From JBBWZH01 sp035544115 (GTDB lineage: Bacteria > Actinomycetota > Actinomycetes > Mycobacteriales > CADCTP01): a stretch of 64,000 nt of DNA. Location of the stretch: contig OY970235.1 of assembly GCA_963714145.1 (NCBI GenBank), positions 9,920,001 through 9,984,000 on the forward strand, in the 5' to 3' direction. Below are positions 8,764 to 17,786 of the stretch, piece after piece; the stretch's first letter is position 1, and each line of letters begins with the position of its first letter. Both the position numbers and the translations under genes were made by a program. The notes under the pieces are model-generated. The model was not told the origin of the DNA. It was given only the letters and a program-made list of their open reading frames with translations, and made no database searches.

Positions 8764-11337
8764 GTGGTGGACGTGTTCGGGCGGCTCCGGTTCGGGGTTG
8801 GTGTCCGGCAGGCGGTATCGGGTGGGATGGCGGCGGCGGTCGCGGTCCCGGTCATCCTGGTGCTGGCCACCTCGGACGGGTTGCCCACCTCGCGGGTGAG
8901 CATGTCCGGCGGCGGCGCCTGGCTGGCCTCGCCCAGCCAGGGCCTGGTCACCCTGATCGACGGGCCGTCCGACCAGGTGGTCGGTGCGGTGCGGGCTCCG
9001 GGGGTGCGGCCCGGGGACGCCGTGTCGGTGGTGCAGCAGGGCGCCTCCGCGTACGTGGTGGACGCCGGCCGCGGCACGGTGTCGCGTGTGGACGGTGGCA
9101 CCTACGAGGTGTCGGCGCCGGTGCAGTTCGGCGACGGCGGCAGCGGCGCCACGCTGCAGGTCTACCCGGGCAAGCTGAGCAGCTACGTGGTGGACGGCCA
9201 GCGCCGGGTCGCGTCCGTGATCGACCCGGTCACGCTGAAGGTGCGCAACCGGCTGGCGCTGACCGCGCAGCCCGGCCCGGGGCAGTCCGTTGTGGACGGT
9301 ACCGGCCGGCTCTGGGTGGTCGGCGACGACGGGCTGGCCTGGTTCGACCAGGCCGGCCAGCACGTCCAGCCGGAGCTGGGCGGCGCCCAGGCCCGGCTGG
9401 TGCTGGTGGGCGACCGGCCGGTGCTGGTCGATCTGGCGCACTCCCGGGTGGGTCAGCTGTCCGACACCGGCACCGTCTCGGCCTGGTCCTGCCTGCAGTT
9501 GCCGGCCGGCACCGGTACCCCGATGCTGCTCGGCTCGACCCGCCTGGGCCGGGTGCTGGCGGCGATCCCGGCCACCGGCACGCTGGTCGCGTCCGGCAAT
9601 GGCAACGACGACTGCGGGCTGACCGTGAACATCGGCAAGCCCGGCAACAGCCTCGGCCCGCTGGTCGAGAGCGGCGGCTACGTGTTCGTGCCGAACCGCT
9701 CGCTCGGCCGCACCACCGTGGTGGACCTGACCAGCCGGCGGGTCGTGGCGGAGCTGGACGTGGTCAAGCCCGGCGCCCAACTGGAGCTGCTGGCCAAGGA
9801 CGGGTTGGTCTTCTACAACGACCTCGGCGGGGACCGGGCCGGCGTGATCCGCTTCGACGGCGGGCAGTGGCGCGCCGGTAAGGCGCTGCAGAAGTACAAC
9901 CCGGCGCGCAACGGCGACGCGATCCTCATCCCGAGCGGCAAGTCGGCCGACAAGAACCCCAAGCCGCACCAGCCGAAGCCGGACAAGCCCAACCAGCAGA
10001 ACCCGAATTCGCCGGACCCGCAGCGCCCGACGAACCCGTCCGACCCGGCGCAGTCCGGCGACGGCGAGCTGAACCCGACCAACCCTGGCAACCGCGACCC
10101 GAGCAACCCGGACCCGAGCAACCCGGACCCGGCCGACCCCGACCCGGCCGACCCCGACCCGGGCGGCGGCACCACCACGCCACCCCCGCCACCGCCGCCG
10201 GATCCACCGGTCATCACCAGCCTGACCTGGAACCCGGACACGGTCGTGCGCGAGGTGGCGGCCACGTTCAGCGCGACGGTGGACAACGACACCAACGCGA
10301 CCTGGGCCTGGTCGATCATCGACCCGGCCACCGGAGCGGCGCTGCAGCAGGCCAGCACCCCCGAATCGGCGACGTTCATCCTGCCGTCCGGCAGCCCGAC
10401 GGACCTGCAGATCAAGCTGGAGGTGCAGAACTCGGCCGGGCCCGCGACGCCGGTCGTCCGTGGGTTCACCACCACGTCCAGCCTCACCCCGCAGATCGAC
10501 AGCCTGACCGCCAGCCCGAGCCCGGCCGGGGTCGGCCAGGCGGTGTCGTTCCACGCGGTCGAGTCGATCGCCGGCAGCAAGGGCGTCTGGGCCTGGAAGG
10601 TGACCGGCCCGACCGGCACCAGCACCCCACCGCAGACCTCCCCGGGCGACGACCTCACCCAGACGTTCACCGCGGTCGGCACGTACACGGTGACGCTGAC
10701 GGTCAGCTACGACGGGGCCAGCGACACGAAGTCGGTGCCGGTGACCGTGACCGACAACGCCAGGCTGGACGCGGTCACCGCGTCCCCGCTGAACCTGCGC
10801 GGCGGTGGCTCGGTCACCGTCCAGGTGCAGCTGTCGGGCAGCTTCAGCACCCAGACCGTCAACATCACCACCGCCAGCTGGCTGTCGGCGAGCGCGCCCA
10901 GCATCCAGATCGCGCCCAACGGCATCGGCTCGGTCACCGTCCGGGCGGTCGCGGCGCCGCCCAACGACGGCACCAACAACGGTGTGCTGACCTTCGCGCT
11001 GGGCAACGGGCAGGGCGTCAGCTACGACGCGATCGCCAGCCTGGCACCGCAGAACCCGACCGCCAGCTGCCTCCGGACCCGCAAGAACGCGATCTTCGTG
11101 GCGGTGCTCAACGCCAGCGTGACCGACGGCAACCCGGCCGGCGTGACCGCGGTGGCGCAGATCGGCACCGCCACGATCCCGTTGCCGTCCAGCGGCACCG
11201 GCGGTGGGCAGGCCTTCTTCAGCACGGACCGCCCGACCACCCTGCTCCAGGTGGTCGACAGCTGGACGGTCACCTTCACCGACTCGGACGGGTTGACCAC
11301 GAGCGTCACGGTGCCCCGGGGCAGTTGCTGGCCATGA
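8764..11337 (+). CDS. Secreted/anchored propeller-like protein with Pro-rich linker and PKD-type domains
   Basis: Predicted 857 residues. Residues 1 to about 40 contain one hydrophobic segment (AAAVAVPVILVLA), a signal or N-terminal anchor. Residues about 45-390 are short repeated beta units (GLVTLIDG, GTVSRVDGG, GRLWVVGDD, KDGLVFYNDLGGDRAGVIRF), suggesting a beta-propeller. Residues about 392-478 are a Lys/Pro/Asn then Asp-Pro-rich linker with tandem DPSNP and DPADP repeats. Two PKD/Ig-like domains follow (about 479-570 and 576-660; for example TFTAVGTYTVTLTVSYDG), then two more beta-sandwich segments. Start GTG 8764 with GAGAAGAGG adjacent. A binding or adhesion role at the cell surface is inferred. 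The next gene is a paralogue. Confidence 0.8.
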   Translation: MVDVFGRLRFGVGVRQAVSGGMAAAVAVPVILVLATSDGLPTSRVSMSGGGAWLASPSQGLVTLIDGPSDQVVGAVRAPGVRPGDAVSVVQQGASAYVVDAGRGTVSRVDGGTYEVSAPVQFGDGGSGATLQVYPGKLSSYVVDGQRRVASVIDPVTLKVRNRLALTAQPGPGQSVVDGTGRLWVVGDDGLAWFDQAGQHVQPELGGAQARLVLVGDRPVLVDLAHSRVGQLSDTGTVSAWSCLQLPAGTGTPMLLGSTRLGRVLAAIPATGTLVASGNGNDDCGLTVNIGKPGNSLGPLVESGGYVFVPNRSLGRTTVVDLTSRRVVAELDVVKPGAQLELLAKDGLVFYNDLGGDRAGVIRFDGGQWRAGKALQKYNPARNGDAILIPSGKSADKNPKPHQPKPDKPNQQNPNSPDPQRPTNPSDPAQSGDGELNPTNPGNRDPSNPDPSNPDPADPDPADPDPGGGTTTPPPPPPPDPPVITSLTWNPDTVVREVAATFSATVDNDTNATWAWSIIDPATGAALQQASTPESATFILPSGSPTDLQIKLEVQNSAGPATPVVRGFTTTSSLTPQIDSLTASPSPAGVGQAVSFHAVESIAGSKGVWAWKVTGPTGTSTPPQTSPGDDLTQTFTAVGTYTVTLTVSYDGASDTKSVPVTVTDNARLDAVTASPLNLRGGGSVTVQVQLSGSFSTQTVNITTASWLSASAPSIQIAPNGIGSVTVRAVAAPPNDGTNNGVLTFALGNGQGVSYDAIASLAPQNPTASCLRTRKNAIFVAVLNASVTDGNPAGVTAVAQIGTATIPLPSSGTGGGQAFFSTDRPTTLLQVVDSWTVTFTDSDGLTTSVTVPRGSCWP

Positions 11338-11342
11338 GCCCG

Positions 11343-11376
11343 GGCTGACCGCCGCCGACACCGGCGGCGGTCAGCC
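11343..11376 (+). terminator. Strong hairpin terminator
   Basis: Perfect 15-bp arms (GGCTGACCGCCGCCG and its complement) around a four-base loop, six bases after the stop at 11337. This separates the two paralogous genes into different transcription units. Confidence 0.75.
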
Positions 11377-11444
11377 TGATCCACCCGCCCCGGCCGGCTC
11401 TGAACGAACTGTGAACGGGGTACGGCACCGTTCCGCCGGTCGGG

Positions 11445-13931
11445 TTGTCGGCGGTGAGGGGTCGTGCGGTGGCGGGCGGGATTGGCCGGCGACTCCGGGT
11501 CGCCGCGCTGGCTGTGGGGCTGGTGCTGCCGGCGGTGCTGCTGGTCTCCCGGGCGAAGGGGCTGCCGGCCGAGCGGCCCCGGCTGACCGGCGGCGGGGCC
11601 TGGCTGGCGTCGCCCGCGCAGGGCCTGGTGACGCTGATCGACGGGGCCTCCGAGCAGGTGGTCGGGTCGGTTCGGGCCCCCGGCGCGGTACCCGGCGACG
11701 ACCTCTCGGTGGTCCAGGCCGGCTCCTCGGCCTACGTCGTGAACGGGTCCGGCGGCACGGTGTCGCGTGTGGATGGTGGAACGTACGAGGCGTCCGCACC
11801 GGTCCGGTTCGGTCTGCCGGGTGGGCGGCTGTCGGTGCTGGCCGGCGGCCCGGGGCTGTACATAGTGGACGGTGCGCGGCGGGCCGTCTCGGTTACCGAC
11901 CCGGTCACGCTGCGGGTGCGGCAGCGGCTCTCGCTGGCCGCCCGGCCCGGCCCGGACCAGTCCGTAGTGGACGATGCCGGCCGGCTCTGGCTGATCGACG
12001 GCGCCGGCGGCGGGCTGACCTGGCTGGACGGGGCGAAGCGGGTGCGGCCGGACGTGGGCCGGCCGGCCGACCGGCTGGTGCTGGTGGGTGGCCGGCCGGT
12101 GCTGCTCGACCTGACCCGGCCGCGGGTGGGTCGGCTCGACGACGACGGCGCGGTCCGGTCCTGGTCCTGTGTGGACACTCAGGCCGGCGACCAGGCGCAG
12201 CTGCTCGGCTCGGCCACCGGACCCTGGGTCTGGCTGGCGGTACCGGCCAGCGGCACGCTGATCGGCGCGGCGGTGGGCCGGGACGACTGCGCCCGGACCG
12301 TCGACGTGGGCCGGCCCGGCGACCGGTTCGGCGCGCTGGCCGAGTCCGGCGGGTTCGTGTTCGTGCCGGACCTGACCACCGGCCGCACCGCGGTGGTCGA
12401 CACCGCGGCCGGCCGGGTGGTGGCCGATCTGGCGATGGCCCGCCCCGGCAACCGGCTGGAACTGCTGGCCAAGGACGGGCTGGTCTTCTACAACGACCTG
12501 GACGGCGACCGGGCCGGGGTGATCCGCTTCACCGGCGGGCGGTGGCGGCTGGGCCGCTCGCTGCGCAAGTACGACCCGGCCGGCGGCGCGAAGATCCTCA
12601 CCGCCGGCGGCGCCGGCGCGACGGCGATCCAGCCGCCGGCCCCGACCCCGAGATCGCCCCGGCCCGGTCAGCCGGCCAGCCCGCCCAGCGGACCGCCGCC
12701 GCCGGACGCCGGTCGGCCGGACGCCGGTCGGCCCGGCGCCGGTCGGCCGGGCGCCGGTCCGTCCGTCCCGGGCGGATCGAATGAGCCGGGCGGGCCCGGC
12801 GGATCGGGCGGGCCAAGCGGGCCGGGCCGGCCGGGTGGGAATCCTGGCGGCGGCCCGGGCGGGGCGCCGGTGCCGCTGGCGGTACGGGTGTCCGGGGCCG
12901 GGACGGTGACCGCGGCGCAACCGGCGCCGCTGAACGCGCCGGCCGGCGCGCGGTGCGCCGCCGACTGCGACTGGAACTACCCGGCCGGCACCGCGGTGAC
13001 GCTCCGGCTCACACCGGCCGCCGGTGCCGTGCTCGACCACGCCGCCGGCTGCACGAGCATCACCGGCACCCTCTGCCGGCTGCGGCTGACCGCCGCGACG
13101 AGCGTGCAGGCCGTGTTCGTGCCGGCGCCGCCGGGCACCGTGACGCTCACCGTCAACACCACCGGCCCCGGCACGGTCACCGCCACCAGCCCGGCCGCCG
13201 GGTGCACGCCCACCTGCGCGGTGACCGTCCCGGCCGGCACGACCGTCCGGCTCGCCGCGAACCCCGCCGCCGGCGGCTACCTCGCCGGCTGGGGCGACGC
13301 CGGCTGCCCGGCCACAGCGTCCACATGCGACATCGCCGTGGCCGTGGACCGGACGGTGAGCGTCGCGTTCGCGTCGCTGGCCGTGCTGACGCTGACCGCC
13401 GGCGGGCATGGCACCGGGTCGTTCACCGGCACCGGGCTGACCTGCTCCGCCGGCACCTGCACCGGCAGCTACCCGCCCGGCACCGCGCTCACCGTGACCG
13501 CCGTCGCCGACCCGACGTCCAGGTTCGCCGCCTGGACCGGCTGCCCCGCCGCGACCGGCGCCACCTGCCAGCTCACCGTCAGCGCAACCACCGCGGTGCA
13601 GGCGAGCTTCGACATCACGATGGCCGCGTTCGCCGGCACCTGGGTCAACACCGACACCGACCCCGGCACCCTCTACATCAGACTGACCGTGCAGCAGACC
13701 GGTCCGCTCACGGCCCGGCTGCAGCGGGAGACCTGCACGCTGTGCTTCACCAGTTCGACCGGCAGCCTGTCGCCGTCCGGGGTGCTGGAGTCGACCTTCA
13801 ACAACGGCCTGGGCCGCAGCGACACCATCAAGCTCACCCGCACCGGCGGCCAGCTCACCCTGGACATCAGCCGGACGGACATCAGCGGGCTGCCGCCGCG
13901 GCACTTCAGCTACACGCTGAACCCGGCCTGA
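11445..13931 (+). CDS. Paralogue of the preceding propeller protein with InlB-type repeats
   Basis: Predicted up to 828 residues (TTG 11445), or 820 from GTG 11469, which has AGGGG at better spacing. The first 390 residues match the preceding protein closely, with the same blocks TGGGAWLASPAQGLVTLIDG, SRVDGGTYEASAPVRFG and KDGLVFYNDLDGDRAGVIRF. The linker (about 395-475) is different: Pro-rich, then Asp-Ala-Gly-Arg-Pro and Gly-Pro repeats. The C-terminal half is also different. It has bacterial divergent InlB-B-like repeats with Cys pairs and the GYLAGWGDAGC / FAAWTGC pattern, then a unique beta domain (FAGTWVNTDTDPGTLYIRL) to the end. Its 3' end overlaps the convergent SARP gene by 22 bases. 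Confidence 0.8.
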   Translation: MSAVRGRAVAGGIGRRLRVAALAVGLVLPAVLLVSRAKGLPAERPRLTGGGAWLASPAQGLVTLIDGASEQVVGSVRAPGAVPGDDLSVVQAGSSAYVVNGSGGTVSRVDGGTYEASAPVRFGLPGGRLSVLAGGPGLYIVDGARRAVSVTDPVTLRVRQRLSLAARPGPDQSVVDDAGRLWLIDGAGGGLTWLDGAKRVRPDVGRPADRLVLVGGRPVLLDLTRPRVGRLDDDGAVRSWSCVDTQAGDQAQLLGSATGPWVWLAVPASGTLIGAAVGRDDCARTVDVGRPGDRFGALAESGGFVFVPDLTTGRTAVVDTAAGRVVADLAMARPGNRLELLAKDGLVFYNDLDGDRAGVIRFTGGRWRLGRSLRKYDPAGGAKILTAGGAGATAIQPPAPTPRSPRPGQPASPPSGPPPPDAGRPDAGRPGAGRPGAGPSVPGGSNEPGGPGGSGGPSGPGRPGGNPGGGPGGAPVPLAVRVSGAGTVTAAQPAPLNAPAGARCAADCDWNYPAGTAVTLRLTPAAGAVLDHAAGCTSITGTLCRLRLTAATSVQAVFVPAPPGTVTLTVNTTGPGTVTATSPAAGCTPTCAVTVPAGTTVRLAANPAAGGYLAGWGDAGCPATASTCDIAVAVDRTVSVAFASLAVLTLTAGGHGTGSFTGTGLTCSAGTCTGSYPPGTALTVTAVADPTSRFAAWTGCPAATGATCQLTVSATTAVQASFDITMAAFAGTWVNTDTDPGTLYIRLTVQQTGPLTARLQRETCTLCFTSSTGSLSPSGVLESTFNNGLGRSDTIKLTRTGGQLTLDISRTDISGLPPRHFSYTLNPA

Positions 13932-16900
13932 TCGGGCACCATCCCGTCCAGCCGGCGCAGCACCGCCCGGGCCGCGGCCAGGCCGCGGGCATGCTCGGTC
14001 TCCCGCTGCACGGCGTGCGCCTCGGCCGCGGCCGTCGCCGCCGCGGCCGGGTCGCCACCGGCGAGGTGGACACCGGCCAGCGCGGCCAGGGCCAGGCCCT
14101 CCAGGGCGCGGAACCCGGACTCCCGGGCGATCGCCAGCGCCTGGGCTGCCGCCGTCTCGGCAGCGCCGGTCAGGTGGGGTCCCGCGCCGTTGCCGCGGCG
14201 GGCCGGCTCGGCTGGGCCGATGCGGCTGGCCGGATCGGCCGGGCGGCCGTCGCCGTTCGGATCGGGCGCGACGGTGGCCGGGCCGGGCCCGGCGGCGGCC
14301 GCCGTCGTCTCGGCTGCCGCTGTCAGCTGGGCTGCCGCTGTCAGCTGGGCTGCGGCCAGGCCGAGCAGCGCGGTGGTCTCGCTCCACCGGCTGCCGGTCT
14401 GCCGGGCCAGCGCCAGTTCCTGCCGGTGGTAGCCGGCCGGGTCGTCCGGGTGCAGCGTGCCGAGGACGTTCAGCACGTCGGTCTCGATCCGGCGGTCGCC
14501 GATCTCCCGGGCCAGTCCGATCGCCGCCTCGGCGGTGGCCAGCGCGCGGACCGGCTCGCCGCGATCGCGGTGCAGCGCGGCCAACTCCTGCAGCGTCTCC
14601 GCCTCGCCATAGCGGTTCCCGATAGCGCGGTGCAGGGTCAGCGCGGCGTCCAGGTGGGTCTGCGCCCGGTCGAGCAGCCCGAGGTCGCGCTCGACCACGC
14701 CGAGGTTGCCCAGCGCGTGCGCCTCGCCGGACGGCGAGCCGGCCTGCCGGTGCCGGGCCAGCGCCTCCGCGGTGTAGCCGGCCGCCTGCCGGAGCCGGCC
14801 CAGCTGCCAGTGCAACCAGCCGAGGTTGCTCAGGCTGACCGCCTCGGCGGCCGGCCGTTTCGTCTGCCGGTGCAGCGCGAGCGCCTGGTGATGGCAGTCG
14901 GCCGCCCGCCGCAGATCGCCCCGGTCGGCGTGCACGTTGCCGAGATTGCCCAGCACCGCCGCCTGGCCGTCCAGCCAGCCGGCCTGCCCGGCCAGCTCGG
15001 CCGCGGCGGTGTAGTGGGTGACGGCTTCGGTGAACCGGTCCAGGCTGTGATACGCGGTGGCCAGGCTGAGCTGCAGCGCCGCCTGCGCCCGCTGGTCGCT
15101 GTCGGTGGTCGCCGCGGCCAGCCCGGCGTGTGCCGCCCGCAGCCAGCCCACCGCGTGCCGGGACTGCCAGAAGTAGCCGCGCAGCGTGTCCGCCAGCCGC
15201 CAGGCGGCCGGCCGGGGGCCGTGCTCGGCCGCGTCGATGATCGCCGCGATCAGGTTCGGCAGCTCGCCGTCCAGCCAGCCGACCGCGCTGCCGTGGCCGT
15301 CGATGCCGGCCGCGGGCAGCCCGACCGGCGCCGGCGGCAGCGCCAGCCGCAGCATCTCCGGGTACAGCTGGTCGGCTGCGGCCCCGGCGGTGTGCAGGTA
15401 CCAGTCGAGCAGCCGGAACCGGGCGGCGCCGCCGTCGGCCACCCCGTCCTCGGCCCCGGCCCGCTCGGCGGCGTACGCGCGGAGCAGGTCGTGCAGCGCG
15501 TAACGGCCCGGGGCCGGCTGGTCGACCAGGTGCGCGGCCGCCAACCGGTCCAGCAGCCCGGCCGCCGCCGGGACGGTGCTGCCGGCCAGCGCGGCCGCCG
15601 CGGTCGGCGTCACGTCCGGGCCCGGGACCAGGCCGAGCAGCCGGAACAGCCGGCGCGCGTCCGCCGGCAGGGTCGCGTACGACAGGTCGAACGCGGCCCG
15701 GACAGCGGTCTCCGGGTCGCCGTCCACCGCCAGCGCGGCCAGCCGATCGGCCCCGGCCAGCGCGGCGGCCTGCGCCGCCAGCGGGCGTCCCGGGTTGTCG
15801 TCGAGGTGCGCGCCGACGATCCGCAACGCCAGCGGCAGGTGCCCGCAGGCGCGGGCCAGCTCGGCCGCCGCGTCCGGCTCCCGCCCAACCCGGCCCGCGC
15901 CGAGCACGGCCGCCAGCAGCGCGACCGACTCGGCCGGAGCCAGCACGTCGAGGGTGAGCCGGTGCGCGCCGTCCCGGGCGGCCAGGCCGGACAGCCGGTC
16001 CCGGCTGGTCACCAGCACCAGGCAGCCCGGCTCACCGGGCAGCAGCGGCCGCACCTGCTCCGCCGTCGCCGCGTTGTCCAGCAGCACCAGCGTGCGGCTG
16101 CCGGCCAGCGCCGACCGGTACAGCGCCGCCGCCTCGTCCAGCTCGACCGGCACCCGCTCGGCCGGCACGCCGAGCGCGCGCAGGAACCGGGCCAGCGCCT
16201 CCACCGGCCGCATCGGCGGCGTCGCCGCATGCCCGTTCAGGTTCACGTACAACTGCCCGCCCGGGAACCGGTCCCGCACCCGGTGCGCCCAGTACACCGC
16301 CAACGCGGTCTTCCCGATCCCGGCACTGCCCCCGATCGCCGTCACCACAACCGCCGCCGGCGGCGCGGACGCAGCCGGCGGCGCGGACGCCGCCCCGGGC
16401 CGGGCCACGGGTCCGTCCGCCAGCTCCGGTCCGTCCGTCGGCTCCGGTCCGTCCGTCGGCTCCGGTCCGTCCGTCGGCTCCGGTCCGTCCGTTGGCTCCG
16501 GTCCGTCCGTCGGCTCCGGTCCGTCCGTCGGCTCGGGTCCGTCCGTCGGCTCGGGTCCGTCCGTTGGCTCCGGTCCGTCCGTCGGCTCGGGTCGGTTGGT
16601 TGGCTCGGGTGGTTCTGCCCCGTTCGCGTGGCTGGTTGGGCCTGAGGGCCTGGCGCGATCCGTCGGCTCGGAGGGTTCGGCTGCCGGCGGGGCAGGGCGG
16701 TCGGCGGCCAGTTCGTCCAGCCGGGCCAGGTAGCTGTCCCGGCCGACGAACCCGGCCACCGCCGCCGGTAGCTGCGCCGGTACCGGCCGGTGCGGCCCTT
16801 CCGGTTCCGCGGCGGCGCGCTCCGGGCGGGCCGCCGGTTCCGGGGCGGCGAGGGCGGGGTCGGCGCGGAGGATCGCGACTTCCAGCTGCCGGAGTTCGGG

Positions 16901-17569
16901 GCCGGGGTCGAGGCCGTCGGTGTCCGCGAGCCGTTGCCGCAGCTGCCGGTACGCGGTGAGCGCCTCGGCGGCCCGGCCCTCCCGGTACAGCGCGAGCATG
17001 AGCTGGCCGACCAACCGTTCCCGGTCCGGGTGGGTCCGGACCAGGCCGGTCAGCTCGTCCAGCAGCAGCCGGTGCTGGCCGAGCCGGAGCCGGGCGTCCA
17101 GCCGGTCCTCGACGGCGAGCAGCCGAGCCTCGTCCAGCGGGTGGCAGAGCTGCTCGCGCGACTCGGCCGGCACCGCACCGGACAGGGCCGGGCCGCGCCA
17201 GAGCCCGAGCGCCTCGTCCAGCAGCATGACCCGCCCCGGGTCGTCCCGACCGGCCCGGGCCTGCTCGACCAGCGCCCGGAACCGGTGCGCGTCGACCGCC
17301 GCCGGCTCGACCCGCAGCGCGTACCCGCTGCCCTCGGTGTTGATCTCCGCGTCGGTCCCGGTCAGCGCGGCGCGCAGCCCGGAGACGCAGACCCGGATGG
17401 CGTGCGCCGCCTGCCGCGGTGGGTCCACCGGCCAGGTCAGGTCGATCAGCCGGTCCAGCGGCACCAGCCGGTTGACCTCCAGCGCGAGCACCGCCAGCAC
17501 GAACCGCTGCTTGCGCGGTCCGAGCTCCACCGGCTCGCCCCGCCAGCGCGCCGCCACCGGCCCGAGCAC
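13910..17569 (-). CDS. SARP-type regulator with NB-ARC ATPase and TPR repeats
   Basis: Predicted 1219 residues. Order: OmpR-like winged helix (about 1-90, ELGPRKQRFVLAVLALEVNR), bacterial transcriptional activation domain (about 95-240), a disordered linker with an 18-bp-encoded EPTDGP repeat, NB-ARC ATPase (P-loop GGSAGIGKTALAV near 410; LVLLDNAATAEQVRPLLPGE; VTSRDRL; GHLPLALRIVG), then tetratricopeptide repeats (about 800-1060, LGNLGNVHADRGDL and LSNLGWLHWQLG). AfsR/SARP proteins activate secondary-metabolite or developmental promoters. The start is uncertain. GTG 17569 is given, but a CTG nine bases before it would give MAIGVLGPV, closer to the usual N-terminus. No biosynthetic cluster is seen nearby. 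The last 22 bases overlap the convergent propeller gene. Confidence 0.9.
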   Translation of the reverse strand: MLGPVAARWRGEPVELGPRKQRFVLAVLALEVNRLVPLDRLIDLTWPVDPPRQAAHAIRVCVSGLRAALTGTDAEINTEGSGYALRVEPAAVDAHRFRALVEQARAGRDDPGRVMLLDEALGLWRGPALSGAVPAESREQLCHPLDEARLLAVEDRLDARLRLGQHRLLLDELTGLVRTHPDRERLVGQLMLALYREGRAAEALTAYRQLRQRLADTDGLDPGPELRQLEVAILRADPALAAPEPAARPERAAAEPEGPHRPVPAQLPAAVAGFVGRDSYLARLDELAADRPAPPAAEPSEPTDRARPSGPTSHANGAEPPEPTNRPEPTDGPEPTDGPEPTDGPEPTDGPEPTDGPEPTDGPEPTDGPEPTDGPEPTDGPELADGPVARPGAASAPPAASAPPAAVVVTAIGGSAGIGKTALAVYWAHRVRDRFPGGQLYVNLNGHAATPPMRPVEALARFLRALGVPAERVPVELDEAAALYRSALAGSRTLVLLDNAATAEQVRPLLPGEPGCLVLVTSRDRLSGLAARDGAHRLTLDVLAPAESVALLAAVLGAGRVGREPDAAAELARACGHLPLALRIVGAHLDDNPGRPLAAQAAALAGADRLAALAVDGDPETAVRAAFDLSYATLPADARRLFRLLGLVPGPDVTPTAAAALAGSTVPAAAGLLDRLAAAHLVDQPAPGRYALHDLLRAYAAERAGAEDGVADGGAARFRLLDWYLHTAGAAADQLYPEMLRLALPPAPVGLPAAGIDGHGSAVGWLDGELPNLIAAIIDAAEHGPRPAAWRLADTLRGYFWQSRHAVGWLRAAHAGLAAATTDSDQRAQAALQLSLATAYHSLDRFTEAVTHYTAAAELAGQAGWLDGQAAVLGNLGNVHADRGDLRRAADCHHQALALHRQTKRPAAEAVSLSNLGWLHWQLGRLRQAAGYTAEALARHRQAGSPSGEAHALGNLGVVERDLGLLDRAQTHLDAALTLHRAIGNRYGEAETLQELAALHRDRGEPVRALATAEAAIGLAREIGDRRIETDVLNVLGTLHPDDPAGYHRQELALARQTGSRWSETTALLGLAAAQLTAAAQLTAAAETTAAAAGPGPATVAPDPNGDGRPADPASRIGPAEPARRGNGAGPHLTGAAETAAAQALAIARESGFRALEGLALAALAGVHLAGGDPAAAATAAAEAHAVQRETEHARGLAAARAVLRRLDGMVPDQAGFSV
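16429..16590. repeat. 18-bp in-frame minisatellite inside the SARP gene
   Basis: Nine near-identical 18-bp units (GTCCGTCCGTCGGCTCCG on the plus strand, with CC/GG and C/T variants) encode the hexapeptide EPTDGP on the minus strand. They lie between the activation domain and the NB-ARC domain. Copy number changes would lengthen the linker without shifting frame. Confidence 0.85.
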
Positions 17570-17786
17570 CCCGATCGCCAGCCCGGCCGGCCCCGCCCCA
17601 CCACGCGTCGGAACTGGCGTCCACCTCTCAAACCAGGCCAGGAGCGGCCAACCCCCACCGAAGCCCCGCCGACGCTACCCGAACACGCCAGGTCAGGACG
17701 TATCCGCGGACCGTCCACGGGCGGACCTGGCCTCAGCCCCGGGCAGCGAGATCAGCCGGCCGGGTGGGCCCCTGCGAGGCTGCGGC
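17570..17786. other. Intergenic region upstream of the SARP gene
   Basis: No supported gene. It should hold the SARP promoter. I cannot pick out confident -35/-10 boxes. The repeat array begins immediately after it. Confidence 0.35.

Noticed and set aside
7663..11361. 1232-codon open frame on the minus strand opposite the first propeller protein
   Set aside because: It is an antisense shadow caused by GC-rich codon bias. It is rich in Arg/Gly/His without domain structure, and spans the intergenic region and another gene.
11022..14387. 1121-codon minus-strand frame opposite the propeller paralogues
   Set aside because: Shadow frame with the same composition artefact. The true minus-strand gene ends at 13910.
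12953..16645. 1230-codon plus-strand frame across the second propeller gene and the SARP gene
   Set aside because: It crosses two well-supported genes on opposite strands and its translation is Arg/Gly/Ala-rich low complexity with no recognisable fold.
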